DNA of 64,000 nucleotides from Paractinoplanes tereljensis (GTDB taxonomy: Bacteria; Actinomycetota; Actinomycetes; Mycobacteriales; Micromonosporaceae). A program made the translations under genes and the position numbers. The first letter of the stretch is position 1; every line of letters starts with the position of its first letter. The stretch spans positions 536,949 through 600,948 of the forward strand of contig NZ_BOMY01000022.1 of NCBI RefSeq assembly GCF_016862435.1, written 5' to 3'. Below are positions 16,465-24,795 of this stretch, piece after piece. The notes under the pieces were generated by a model that did no database searches, was not told where the DNA came from, and worked only from the letters and a program-made list of their open reading frames with translations.

Positions 16465-17652
16465 TCAATCTTCGGCATCATCGGCGTCGGCGCGGCCGAG
16501 CAGGAAGCGCCGCTCGGCCGCGTTCCCGGCCAATTCGGCGGCGCGGCGGAACCCGGCGGCAGCCTCGGCCCGCCGTCCGAGCCGATGCAGAAGTTCGGCC
16601 CGCACCACATGCCAGACGTGATGCCCAGTTATAGAACTCAGCCCCTCAACGATCTGCAACGCCGGCCCAGGCCCTTCTACCTCAGAGACCGCGACGGCCC
16701 GGTGCAACGCCACCACCGAGGTAGGCGTGAGCGCGAAGAGTTGGTCATAGAGGGCGAGCACCTGCCGCCAGTCGGTCACCCCGTCGGCATGCACGGCGTT
16801 GATGGCGGCCTGGATCTGATAGGGCCCCGGCCGCCCGCGCCGCAGGCAGCCGCGCACCAGCGCCTGCCCCTCGGCGATCAGCTCCCGGTTCCACAGCCCA
16901 CGGTCCTGCGCGGCCAGCGGCACCGGATCGCCGTCCGCGCCGACCCGGGCCGCCCGCCGCGACTCGATCAGCAGCATCAGCGCGAGCAGGCCGCGAGCCT
17001 CCGGCTCATCCGGCATCAAAACCACGACAAGACGGCCCAGGCGAATAGCTTCCGCCGTCATTTCGGTACGGGTGACAAGCGCACCACCGCTGGGCGCGTA
17101 ACCCTCGTTGAAGATCAGATAGAGCACGGCCAGCACGGCACCGAGCCGGTCCGGCAGATCAGCGTCCCGGGGCACCCGATAGGGAATGCCGGCGTCCCGG
17201 ATCTTGGCCTTGGCCCGGCTGATCCGCTGGGCCATGGTCGCCTCCGGCACCAGAAACGCCCGCGCGATCTCCCCGGTGCTGAGCCCACCGAGCAGCCGCA
17301 GCGTGAGCGCCACCCGAGACGCCGGCGCCAGCGCCGGATGGCAGCAGGTAAAGATCAGCCGAAGCATGTCGTCAGGCTCCTCCGCGAGCGTGGTGTCCCC
17401 CGACGCGGTCACCTCCCTGGCGGGGCGCTCTGACTCGCGGCGCAGGTGGTCGATCGCGCGGTTGCGGGCGGTTGTGATGATCCAGCCGGCCGGGCTGGGT
17501 GGGATGCCCAGCTCCGGCCAGCGTTGCACGGCCGCGACGAACGCCTCCTGGACCGCTTCCTCGGCGAGTTCTATATCGCCGAAGTACCGGATCAGGACGG
17601 CGACGGCGCGGCCGTACTCGGCGCGGAAGATCCGCTCGATCTCGGTCACCAC
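16465..17652 (-). CDS. ECF42-type sigma factor (DUF6596)
   Basis: This 395-residue sigma factor has region 2 at about 5-75 (DIELAEEAVQEAFVAAVQRW), region 4 at about 105-160 (STGEIARAFLVPEATMAQRI) and a long C-terminal TPR-like extension (about 185-395). The extension includes YLIFNEGY and LYDQLFALTPTSVVALHRAV. These features define the ECF42 group, which is usually encoded beside DGPF/YciI proteins, as here. The start overlaps the end of the YciI-family gene by 7 bp, so the two are coupled. Confidence 0.93.
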   Translation of the reverse strand: MVTEIERIFRAEYGRAVAVLIRYFGDIELAEEAVQEAFVAAVQRWPELGIPPSPAGWIITTARNRAIDHLRRESERPAREVTASGDTTLAEEPDDMLRLIFTCCHPALAPASRVALTLRLLGGLSTGEIARAFLVPEATMAQRISRAKAKIRDAGIPYRVPRDADLPDRLGAVLAVLYLIFNEGYAPSGGALVTRTEMTAEAIRLGRLVVVLMPDEPEARGLLALMLLIESRRAARVGADGDPVPLAAQDRGLWNRELIAEGQALVRGCLRRGRPGPYQIQAAINAVHADGVTDWRQVLALYDQLFALTPTSVVALHRAVAVSEVEGPGPALQIVEGLSSITGHHVWHVVRAELLHRLGRRAEAAAGFRRAAELAGNAAERRFLLGRADADDAED

Positions 17653-17990
17653 TGAATCGGACGGACCTCGATCGCCAGGGGTGCGAGCACCTTCGCCATC
17701 CGTGAGCCCCAGTCCAGGGCCGCGTCCAGGTCTTCGGCGTTGATAACGGTGAAGCCGCCCATGTGTTCCTTGCCCTCGGTGAACGGGCCGTCGGTGAGTG
17801 TCGGCTCGCCGTCCCGGTCGCGGATCACCGTGGCGCTCGCCGGCGGGTGCAGCCCGACCGCGAAGACCCAGGCCCCGGCGGCCTTCATTTCCTCGTTGAG
17901 CTTCCCGAGCTCGGTCATGATCGGCTCGAGGACCTCGGGCGGAGGCGGTGGCCCGTCGGGCTGGTAGATGCTGAGCAGGTACTGGCGCAT
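17646..17990 (-). CDS. YciI/DGPF-domain protein partner of ECF42 sigma
   Basis: This 114-residue small soluble protein has LTDGPFTEGKEHMGGFTVI, the DGPF signature of the YciI-like family. Such proteins are commonly linked to ECF42 sigma factors, but their role in controlling them is unproven. The ATG at 17990 has GGAG 7 nt upstream; a longer frame to 18017 lacks a site. The end overlaps the sigma factor start. Confidence 0.88.
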   Translation of the reverse strand: MRQYLLSIYQPDGPPPPPEVLEPIMTELGKLNEEMKAAGAWVFAVGLHPPASATVIRDRDGEPTLTDGPFTEGKEHMGGFTVINAEDLDAALDWGSRMAKVLAPLAIEVRPIQW

Positions 17991-18077
17991 GATGCGCTCC
18001 CTTCCGTCACCATCCATACGAACCGGGCGTCCCCGTTCTCGACACTCAGCTCCGAAAAACCTCAGCCCCGCGAAACC

Positions 18078-18440
18078 TCAGCCGCGAAGAATTTCGGCGA
18101 GCTGCCGGTGGTCGTGATAGTCCCGCGTCTCCACGATCAGCCCGTCGCGCACCCGCATCACCTGAATGTTCTGCAACAGCCGACCGCCGACCTCATACTT
18201 CCACTCGGCGATAACCACCTCCGGGTCGTCGGTGTTATAGATCTGCACATCGCGGGGTTCTAGAACGATCCGCCCGGCGTGCAGCGCGAAGTGCTCCCGG
18301 ATCCGTTCCCGCCCGTGGATCCGGTCCGGCCGGAACGGGATCTCGACCTCCGCGTCCTCGGCGTAGAGCAGATGCAGCTCGGACCAGTCGGCGCTGCCGA
18401 TCGCCGCATTGAGCTTCAGAAAGACCTCTCGTGGTGTCAT
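18078..18440 (-). CDS. SnoaL/NTF2-like domain protein
   Basis: This 120-residue single-domain protein of the NTF2/SnoaL cone fold shows LYAEDAEVEIPFRPDRIHGR and an EWKYEVGGRLLQN strand pair typical of nuclear-transport-factor-2-like ketosteroid isomerase relatives. It may be a small-molecule-binding protein or enzyme; the substrate is unknown. The ATG at 18440 has GGGAG 7 nt upstream and is favoured over ATG codons at 18470 and 18485. It is divergent from a TetR gene that probably controls it. Confidence 0.82.
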   Translation of the reverse strand: MTPREVFLKLNAAIGSADWSELHLLYAEDAEVEIPFRPDRIHGRERIREHFALHAGRIVLEPRDVQIYNTDDPEVVIAEWKYEVGGRLLQNIQVMRVRDGLIVETRDYHDHRQLAEILRG

Positions 18441-18470
18441 CGCGAACTCCCGTGGCAAAATAGAAGTCAT

Positions 18471-18508
18471 CACTCCGCTTGTCACTATACGGAGCAGCCA
18501 CTCCGCTT
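18471..18508. promoter_or_regulatory. Candidate TetR operator between SnoaL and TetR genes
   Basis: CACTCCGCTT occurs at 18471-18480 and again at 18499-18508, 28 bp apart. A CGGAG at 18490-18494 makes inverted pairs with the CTCCG cores on either side. The element is centred in the divergent intergenic region and is the best operator candidate there. Confidence 0.5.
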
Positions 18509-18527
18509 ACTACCCCTCGGGAGTGCC

Positions 18528-19082
18528 ATGACGCCACCGCGCGCCGACGCCATCCGCAACCGGGCCCGCATCCTCGAAGCCGCCGAACAGGTGCTGGTCG
18601 AGCACGGCACCACGGTGTCCACCGAGGAGATCGCGAAGGCCGCCGGAGTCGGCATCGGCACCCTGTTCCGGCACTTCCCGACCAAGGAGGAGCTGATCCG
18701 GGGCGTCTTCGAGGCCCGCCTGCAGCGCCTGGCCGCAGATGCCACCCGGCTGGCCACCGACGGCGACCCGGCCACGGCGCTGGCGACCTTCCTGCGCCAG
18801 GCAGTCGAGCAGAGCGAGGTGAAGAATGCCCTGACCAGCATGCTCGCCTCGGCCGGCGTAGACGTGCGCGACCTGACCGGCGAACCCCAGCGAGCCTTGC
18901 GCGAGGCGCTGGCCACGCTGCTGCGCAAGGCGCAGCAGTCCGGCGCCGCGCGCCAAGACCTGGAGGTCCCCGAGCTGATCGGCTTGCTGGCCGGCACCTC
19001 AAAGGCCCTGGAGTACGCCGGCGACGCCGCCAGCCGCAGCCGAATCCTCGCCGTAGTCCTCGCCGGCTTGCGCGCAGGCTGA
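18528..19082 (+). CDS. TetR-family transcriptional regulator
   Basis: This 184-residue TetR protein has a helix-turn-helix at about 28-50 (VSTEEIAKAAGVGIGTLFRH) followed by PTKEELI. The C-terminal ligand domain is helical and Leu/Ala-rich (about 80-180), like regulators of the SbtR group. GGGAG sits 4 nt before the ATG. It is divergent from the SnoaL gene and probably represses it and itself through the CTCCG-type sites between them. The inducer is unknown. Confidence 0.88.
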   Translation: MTPPRADAIRNRARILEAAEQVLVEHGTTVSTEEIAKAAGVGIGTLFRHFPTKEELIRGVFEARLQRLAADATRLATDGDPATALATFLRQAVEQSEVKNALTSMLASAGVDVRDLTGEPQRALREALATLLRKAQQSGAARQDLEVPELIGLLAGTSKALEYAGDAASRSRILAVVLAGLRAG

Positions 19083-19099
19083 CCGTCGACCCAGCCGCG

Positions 19100-19696
19100 T
19101 CAGACCGGGGCGGCGAAGATGCGGGTGAAAATGTCGTCGATTACGTCGTTCTTGGCCATGTTGTAGTCGCTCGGGTTGGCTGCGGTCTCTCGGGCCACCC
19201 GCCGCTTCGTGTCCGCGTAGCGGGAGCGGTCGTCGGGGTGGGTCCGTAGCCAGTCGCGGAACAGGCGGTGGCGCACCAACTCGGGTGAGTGGGGTGGCCA
19301 GACGTGCAGGTTGATGTCCGCGTTCGGTGGGATCAGCATGCGGTGGCCGTGCCACCAGGGCTCGCGCAGGATCAGCCGGTAACCCAGCTTCTCCAGCGGC
19401 GGCAGATAAGCCGCCTCGAACTCGGTGTCGTCCAGCGTCAGGTCGATGTCGATGACCGGCTTGGCGGGCAGGCCGGGCACCGACGTGGAGCCCACGTGTT
19501 CCAGGCCGCGGATCTGCGAACCGAGGGCCGAGCGGATCGGCGCGGCGGCATCGTCGAAGCGGGTGACCCAGTACGGGTCGTAGTCCTCGATGACGATGTG
19601 GTCCCACCGCGCCGGCCGCTCACCCACCAGGCGGGTCGCGTTCTGCTCGGGAGTGCCGACCAGGCGCTCCCGAATCTCGTCGGGATATTCGGCCAA
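19100..19696 (-). CDS. GrpB/UPF0157-family nucleotidyltransferase-like protein
   Basis: This 198-residue protein contains LEHVGSTSVPGLPAKPVIDI, the hallmark of the GrpB (UPF0157) family, which has a nucleotidyltransferase-like fold with GS and a DxD-type pair. An additional helical N-terminus (about 1-30) precedes it. Biochemical function is unclear; some members relate to CoaE fusions. The start is TTG at 19696, supported by GGAGG 6 nt upstream and no closer ATG/GTG. It is convergent with the TetR gene, 17 bp apart. Confidence 0.87.
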   Translation of the reverse strand: MAEYPDEIRERLVGTPEQNATRLVGERPARWDHIVIEDYDPYWVTRFDDAAAPIRSALGSQIRGLEHVGSTSVPGLPAKPVIDIDLTLDDTEFEAAYLPPLEKLGYRLILREPWWHGHRMLIPPNADINLHVWPPHSPELVRHRLFRDWLRTHPDDRSRYADTKRRVARETAANPSDYNMAKNDVIDDIFTRIFAAPV

Positions 19697-19738
19697 CTCA
19701 CACCTCCGGGAAAAGGGAAGTCGGCCAGAATACGACGA

Positions 19739-21280
19739 TTACTCCCCCGGCGTGAGCCGGATCGCGGTCCAGGAGACCGGGGCCAGCGAAACCCGCAGCT
19801 CACCGTCGGCCACCGAAGCCGACGACAACGAAGCTGACGACAACGAAGCCGGCGACAACGGAACGGCGGTCACCCGGTCCGGGTCGGTGGCGGTGTTGGT
19901 GGCGTTCGGGTCGTCGTCGTGGACGGTCCACGACTCGGCTACCCGCAGCGCGCCGCCGAAGCCGGCCAGGGACACCGTCAGGTCGGTGGCCGAGTCCTGC
20001 GAGCGGTTGACCGCGAAGATCGTCACGTCGCCCGAGTCGGGGTCGTGGGTGGCTACCGCGTCGACCACCGGGACGTCGCCGTAACGCTCGGTCGCGTAGA
20101 CCGGCGAGTCCGGCTCCACCCGCAGCACCGCGCCCTTGGCCAGCCTGGAGGTGATGGCGAACGGGTGGAAGATGGTCTGCCGCCAGGCCGGGCCGCCGGG
20201 TTCGGTGCGGATCGGGGCGATCACGTTGACCAGCTGGGCCTGGCAGGCCGCCGTGACCCGGTCGCTGTGCCGGAGCAGGGAGATCAGCAGGCTGCCGACC
20301 ACCACCGCGTCGGTCACGTTGTAACTGTCCTCGATGACCCGAGGCGCGACCTGCCACTCGGTCTCGCGGGTGGCCTGGAAGCGGGTCTGGTACCAGACGT
20401 TCCACTCGTCGAACGAGATCTTCAGGCGTTTCCTGCTCTTCAGCTTGGCGCCGATGCTGTCGGCGGTGGCGACCACGCTGTTGATGAAGTGGTCCATGTC
20501 CACGGCCGACGCCAGGAAACTGCCGATGTCGCCGTCGAACGGCTCGTAGTACGCGTGCGCCGAGATGTAGTCGACCTGGTCGTAGGTCAGTTCTAGAACT
20601 TCCGACTCCCAGGCGGCGAACGTCGGCATCGAGGAGCTGGAACTGCCGCAGGCGACGAGCTCCAGATCCGGCTCGGCGGCCCGCATGGCCCGTGCGGTTT
20701 CGGCCGCCAGACGCCCGTACTCGTAAGCGGTTTTGTGTCCGGTCTGCCAAGGTCCATCGAGTTCGTTGCCTAGGCAGAACATCGAGATCCCGTAGGGCTT
20801 GTCCGCGCCATGCGAGCGGCGCAGCTCGGCCAGCCGGGTGCGGTCGGGGTGGTTCAGGTATTCCTGGACGTCCAACGCCTCGGCGACGCCGCGGGTGCCC
20901 AGGTTCAGCGCGTACATCACCTCGACGCCGGCCTTGCCGGCCCAGCGCATGAATTCGTCGATGCCCACCTCGTTGGTCTCGAGGCTGTGCCAGGCCAGGT
21001 CGCGCCGGACCGGCCGGTCGGCGACCGGGCCGATGCCGTCCTCCCAGCGGTAACCGGAGACGAAGTTGCCGCCGGGATAACGCACCGTCGACACGCCCAG
21101 CTCGCGGGTCAGCGCGAGCACGTCCTGCCGGAAGCCGTCCGCATCGGCGGTGGCGTGCGTGGGCTCGTAGATACCGGTGTAGACGCAGCGGCCCATGTGC
21201 TCGACGAACGAGCCGAAGGTGCGGCGGGAGACCGGCGCGATGGTGAAGGCCGGGTCGAGCCGGAAGGACGCGTTGGGCAA
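19739..21280 (-). CDS. abfA: Alpha-L-arabinofuranosidase, GH51
   Basis: This 513-residue intracellular enzyme has no signal peptide. The GH51 acid/base Glu is E173 in CLGNELDGPWQ and the nucleophile is E292 in SFDEWN. It should release arabinose from imported arabino-oligosaccharides. The C-terminal beta domain carries a short insert of repeated Leu-Ser-Ser-Ala-Ser encoded by a 15-bp DNA repeat. It is the last gene of an operon with a binding protein and two permeases, 9 bp after the second permease, and presumably under the LacI regulator encoded divergently upstream. Confidence 0.95.
   Translation of the reverse strand: MPNASFRLDPAFTIAPVSRRTFGSFVEHMGRCVYTGIYEPTHATADADGFRQDVLALTRELGVSTVRYPGGNFVSGYRWEDGIGPVADRPVRRDLAWHSLETNEVGIDEFMRWAGKAGVEVMYALNLGTRGVAEALDVQEYLNHPDRTRLAELRRSHGADKPYGISMFCLGNELDGPWQTGHKTAYEYGRLAAETARAMRAAEPDLELVACGSSSSSMPTFAAWESEVLELTYDQVDYISAHAYYEPFDGDIGSFLASAVDMDHFINSVVATADSIGAKLKSRKRLKISFDEWNVWYQTRFQATRETEWQVAPRVIEDSYNVTDAVVVGSLLISLLRHSDRVTAACQAQLVNVIAPIRTEPGGPAWRQTIFHPFAITSRLAKGAVLRVEPDSPVYATERYGDVPVVDAVATHDPDSGDVTIFAVNRSQDSATDLTVSLAGFGGALRVAESWTVHDDDPNATNTATDPDRVTAVPLSPASLSSASLSSASVADGELRVSLAPVSWTAIRLTPGE
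19818..19862 (-). repeat. 15-bp tandem repeat within GH51 gene, three copies
   Basis: Units lie at 19818-19832, 19833-19847 and 19848-19862, each containing GACAACG. They encode a Ser/Ala-rich loop near the C-terminus of the arabinofuranosidase, and the frame is kept. Confidence 0.8.
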
Positions 21281-21289
21281 CGAAATCTC

Positions 21290-22156
21290 CTACTTCAGGC
21301 TGCCGACCGCCAGCCCGCCCCGCCAGTACTTCTGCAGGGTGAGGAAGGCGATGACGAGCGGCACGATGGATACCAGCGAACCGACGATGATCAGGTTCCA
21401 CAGCGACTGACCGCCGCCGTTGTTGGAGCTGGCCAGGGTGGTCCACAGGGTGATGCCGACGGTGAGCGGATAGAGCTTCGAGGTGGAGAGCATGACCAGC
21501 GGCAGGAAGAAGTTGTTCCAGGTCGAGACGACCGAGAGCAGCAGCACGGTGATCACGCCGGGACGCATCAGCGGCAGCGCCACCCGGAAGAAGGTGCGCA
21601 GCTCGCCGGCGCCGTCGATGCGGGCCGCGTCCAGCAGTTCGTCCGGGATGGACGCGGCGGCGTACACCCGCATCAGATAGACCGCGAACGGGCTGAGCAG
21701 CGACGGCAGGATGACCGCCCAGATGGTGTCGATCAGCCCGATGTTGGTCATCATCACGAAGGTCGGGATGACCAGCGAGGTCAGCGGCACCACCACCGAG
21801 CCGAGGACCGCGGCGAAGACCAGGTTGCGGCCGCGGAACCGGAACTTCGCAAATCCATAACCGGCGAGTACGGAGATGATCGTGCACCCGATGCCGCCGG
21901 TGAGCGCGTACAGCACCGAGTTGCCGAGCCAGGTCAGGAACTCACCGTTGTTGTACGCGAACAGGTCGTGCAAATTCTCGAAGAAGTGGAAGCCACCCTT
22001 GAACCAGAGCGCGCCACTGCCGGAGAACAGGCCCTCGGCGTTCTTGGTGCTCGCCACCAACAGCCACCAGACCGGCACCAGGAAATAGCAGATCAGGGCC
22101 AGCAGCAGCAATTTCCCCCAGATATGCCGGGGAATACGACGCGGGGTGTCACTCAT
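21290..22156 (-). CDS. Sugar ABC transporter permease (MalG type)
   Basis: This 288-residue inner-membrane permease has about six helices and the cytoplasmic EAA-like loop (ELLDAARIDGAGELRTFFRV) that docks with the ATPase. It forms the channel with the second permease and receives sugar from the lipoprotein encoded first in the operon. Its start overlaps the preceding permease gene by 4 bp (ATGA). Substrates are likely arabino-oligosaccharides, inferred from the adjoining GH51 gene. Confidence 0.93.
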   Translation of the reverse strand: MSDTPRRIPRHIWGKLLLLALICYFLVPVWWLLVASTKNAEGLFSGSGALWFKGGFHFFENLHDLFAYNNGEFLTWLGNSVLYALTGGIGCTIISVLAGYGFAKFRFRGRNLVFAAVLGSVVVPLTSLVIPTFVMMTNIGLIDTIWAVILPSLLSPFAVYLMRVYAAASIPDELLDAARIDGAGELRTFFRVALPLMRPGVITVLLLSVVSTWNNFFLPLVMLSTSKLYPLTVGITLWTTLASSNNGGGQSLWNLIIVGSLVSIVPLVIAFLTLQKYWRGGLAVGSLK

Positions 22157-23112
22157 GTGAAGAGGCTCCCTCGCTTGCGAGTAACGAACATGAAGATCGC
22201 CACGGCCAGGAACACCACGAAACCGAGCGAGAACGAGATGGCCGACGCGTAGTTGAACTGCGCGTACTGCAGGGCCAGGGTCACCGCGTAGATGTTCGGC
22301 GTGAAGTCGGGGGTGACCGTGCCGTTCGCGATCGGGCCGAGGACCTTCGGCTCGACGAAGAACTGCAGGGTGCCGATCAGCGCGAAGACCAGGATGAGCG
22401 CGAGCGCCGGCGTGATCATCGGGATCTTGATGCGGAACGCGATCTGCTTGCTGCTGGCGCCGTCGGTCCGGGCCGCCTCATAGATCGAGGTGTCGATCCC
22501 CTGCAGCGCCGCGTAGATGATGATCATGTAGTAGCCGGCCCACTGCCAGGTGACCACGTTCAGCAGCCCGTAGAAGATGTTGCCCTGGCTGAGCAGGAAC
22601 GGCGCCTGCACATTGAACAGCGTGGAGATCTGCTCGATCGGCCCGAAGCTGGGGCTGTAGAGGAAACCCCACATCAAAGATCCAAGAACGACCGGGATGG
22701 CGTACGGCAAGAAGATGATCAAACGCGCGAATCGGGCCAGCCGGCCGACGATCTCGTCCAGCAGCAGTGCCGCGGCCAGCGCCACGAACACCTGCAGTGG
22801 GATCACCACGAGGCTGAACTTCAGCACGAACCACAGTCCGTGCAGGAACGACGGGTCGGTGAACGCGCGCTTGTAGTTGTCGATGCCGGCGAACGTGGTG
22901 CCGGTCGCCAGACCCTTGGTGTAGAGGCTCAGGTAGGCCGCGTAGGCCAGCGGCGCCACCAGGAAGGCGAGGAACACGACGAGGAACGGGAAGATGAAGA
23001 ACCAGCCGACCCAGTGGCGCCGCGCCGATCCGCGACGGCCGCCGGGGGCCGCCGGGGTGTCGGGAACGACGGCGCCGTCGCTCAGCGCGGTCGGCGGTGT
23101 GATGCTGACCAT
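22153..23112 (-). CDS. Sugar ABC transporter permease (MalF type)
   Basis: This 319-residue permease has a charged N-terminal cytoplasmic tail (1-30), about six helices and the docking loop SIYEAARTDGASSKQIAFRI. It pairs with the MalG-type permease. The ATG at 23112 has AGGAGTG close upstream. A stem-loop separates it from the binding-protein gene, as often seen where the binding protein is made in excess. No ATPase gene is present, so a shared MsiK-like ATPase elsewhere is probably used. Confidence 0.93.
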   Translation of the reverse strand: MVSITPPTALSDGAVVPDTPAAPGGRRGSARRHWVGWFFIFPFLVVFLAFLVAPLAYAAYLSLYTKGLATGTTFAGIDNYKRAFTDPSFLHGLWFVLKFSLVVIPLQVFVALAAALLLDEIVGRLARFARLIIFLPYAIPVVLGSLMWGFLYSPSFGPIEQISTLFNVQAPFLLSQGNIFYGLLNVVTWQWAGYYMIIIYAALQGIDTSIYEAARTDGASSKQIAFRIKIPMITPALALILVFALIGTLQFFVEPKVLGPIANGTVTPDFTPNIYAVTLALQYAQFNYASAISFSLGFVVFLAVAIFMFVTRKRGSLFT

Positions 23113-23129
23113 GACACTCCTATCGCCAA

Positions 23130-23153
23130 GCCGGGCGGCCGAAGCCGCCCGGC
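23130..23153 (-). other. Intercistronic stem-loop between binding-protein and permease genes
   Basis: GCCGGGCGGC at 23130-23139 pairs perfectly with 23144-23153 around a CGAA loop. It sits 9 nt after the binding-protein stop and 18 nt before the permease start. Such hairpins often stabilise or partly terminate the mRNA to favour the binding protein. Confidence 0.7.
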
Positions 23154-23162
23154 CCGAGCGGA

Positions 23163-24527
23163 CTACTTGACGGTGAAACCCTGGCTCTTGGCGTACGTGA
23201 CCAGCGCGTTCTGCAGGTCGGTGGCCGCCTTGTCGCCGGTCGTCTGCCCGGCGTTGAGCTTCACGATCTGGGCCTGCAGCTGGGCGTAGTAGTAGACGGT
23301 GAAGGGGCTGTAGACGGCGCCCTTGTAGGCGTTCTCGGCCGGGATGTAGATGTCCTTGTTGGCCGTCTGACCGTTGAAGAAGTCGACCTTCGCGTTGATG
23401 AACTCGTCCGACTTCAGCACGCTCTGGTTGAGCGGGAAGATCGTCTGGGTCTTCCAGCCATCGGTCAGTGACGCCTCGTCGGCGTACAGGCCGAGCGCGA
23501 CCTTGGCCGCGGCCGCCTTGTCGGAGGCCTGGCTGGTCACCGCGAACGCGGAACCACCCCAGTTGACCGAGACCGGGCTGGCCGCGTCCCACTGCGGCAG
23601 CGGCGCCACCGCGAACTTGCCCTTGGACGAGCCGTTGCCGACACCCGCGCCGGTCAGGTAACCGGGCGCCCAGGCGGCCGAGACGTAGGTGGCGTACTTA
23701 CCGCCGACCATGCCCGCCACGTAGTCGGTGGTGAACTGGTCTTCCTTGCCGATCTGCTTCTTGGTCGACAGGTCGGCCCAGTAGTTCAGCACGTCCTTGG
23801 TGGCCTGGTCGTCCACCTTGATGCCGATGTTCTGCTTGTCGGCCAGGTCGTACTGGAACGGCGTCGCGCCCTTCTGGATCATCAGCGCGGTCGTCACCGC
23901 CGGCACGTTGCTGGCGAAGTCGCCGAACGGCGGGCCACCGGCCGCCTTGACCTTGGCGGCGTCCGCGGCGTACTCGGCCCAGGTCGCCGGGGGCTTGGTG
24001 ATGCCGTACTTGGCGAAGACGTCGGTGCGGTAGATCAGCGCCATCGGGCCGCCGTCGATCGGGGCCGCGTAGACCTTGTCGCCCTGCGAGACGTCCTTCC
24101 AGGCACCCTCACTGAAATTCTTTTTAACATCATTTGCCCCGTACGGCGACAGGTCGACGAGCGCGTCCTGGATCTCGAAGCCGACCAGCTGGTCAGCCTC
24201 GAGCATGACGACGTCCGGCGCGCCCTTCTTGGCCGAGACCGCGGTCTGGAACTTCGAGTACTCGTCCTGACCCTGGCCGGCGTTGGTCCAGCAGACCTGG
24301 ACGTCGGTGTGCTGGTTGTTGAAGTTGTCGACGACCTTGGCCATGTTCGGGTACCAGGCCCAGACGAGAACGCGCGGCGCGTCCTCTTTTACGATCTTGT
24401 TCGTGCAGTTGGTGGGCTTGGCCGCCGTGCTACCGCTGCCGCCGTCATCGCCGCCACCACTGCAGGCGGCGAGTCCGAGAGCGAGTACAACGGGGGCCAC
24501 GACGGACAGGGTTTTTGTTAGGCGCAT
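23163..24527 (-). CDS. Sugar-binding lipoprotein of ABC transporter
   Basis: This 454-residue extracellular solute-binding protein of the family-1 type has a signal peptide ending in the lipobox LAAC (Cys22), so it is a membrane-anchored lipoprotein. The mature protein shows typical features such as APDVVMLEADQL and WAEYAADAAKVKAAGGPPFG. It delivers sugars, probably arabino-oligosaccharides, to the two permeases. AGGAGG lies 8 nt before the ATG. It is divergent from the LacI gene, and the operator at 24682-24695 lies in the shared 268-bp region. Confidence 0.94.
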   Translation of the reverse strand: MRLTKTLSVVAPVVLALGLAACSGGGDDGGSGSTAAKPTNCTNKIVKEDAPRVLVWAWYPNMAKVVDNFNNQHTDVQVCWTNAGQGQDEYSKFQTAVSAKKGAPDVVMLEADQLVGFEIQDALVDLSPYGANDVKKNFSEGAWKDVSQGDKVYAAPIDGGPMALIYRTDVFAKYGITKPPATWAEYAADAAKVKAAGGPPFGDFASNVPAVTTALMIQKGATPFQYDLADKQNIGIKVDDQATKDVLNYWADLSTKKQIGKEDQFTTDYVAGMVGGKYATYVSAAWAPGYLTGAGVGNGSSKGKFAVAPLPQWDAASPVSVNWGGSAFAVTSQASDKAAAAKVALGLYADEASLTDGWKTQTIFPLNQSVLKSDEFINAKVDFFNGQTANKDIYIPAENAYKGAVYSPFTVYYYAQLQAQIVKLNAGQTTGDKAATDLQNALVTYAKSQGFTVK

Positions 24528-24681
24528 TCCTGGCCTCCTGAGATCGCACCGGAGCAGACAAAACGGGCAGGATTGATTACCCGGCGTGATGTCAGGCTCG
24601 GGGTGGGGGTGCACTATCTGAATGGATGCCGAGGGTGGGGGGAGCTCACCACTCGCCGGTGATGTGTGATGTAAGTTCCGA

Positions 24682-24695
24682 TTGCAGCGCTGCAA
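24682..24695. promoter_or_regulatory. LacI-type operator TTGCAGCGCTGCAA
   Basis: A perfect 14-bp palindrome with the central CG usual for LacI-family sites. It lies between the divergent LacI gene and the arabino-oligosaccharide ABC/GH51 operon and is the most likely binding site of that regulator. The rest of this 268-bp intergenic region shows no other strong element. Confidence 0.78.
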
Positions 24696-24795
24696 AGGAC
24701 TATGCCTCGACCGTTAGGGTCTGGCAAGGGGCAACGTCGCGGAAATACTTTCGTTACCTCGGACTCTTCTGTCCGCTCGAACGGGGAGGCAACCC

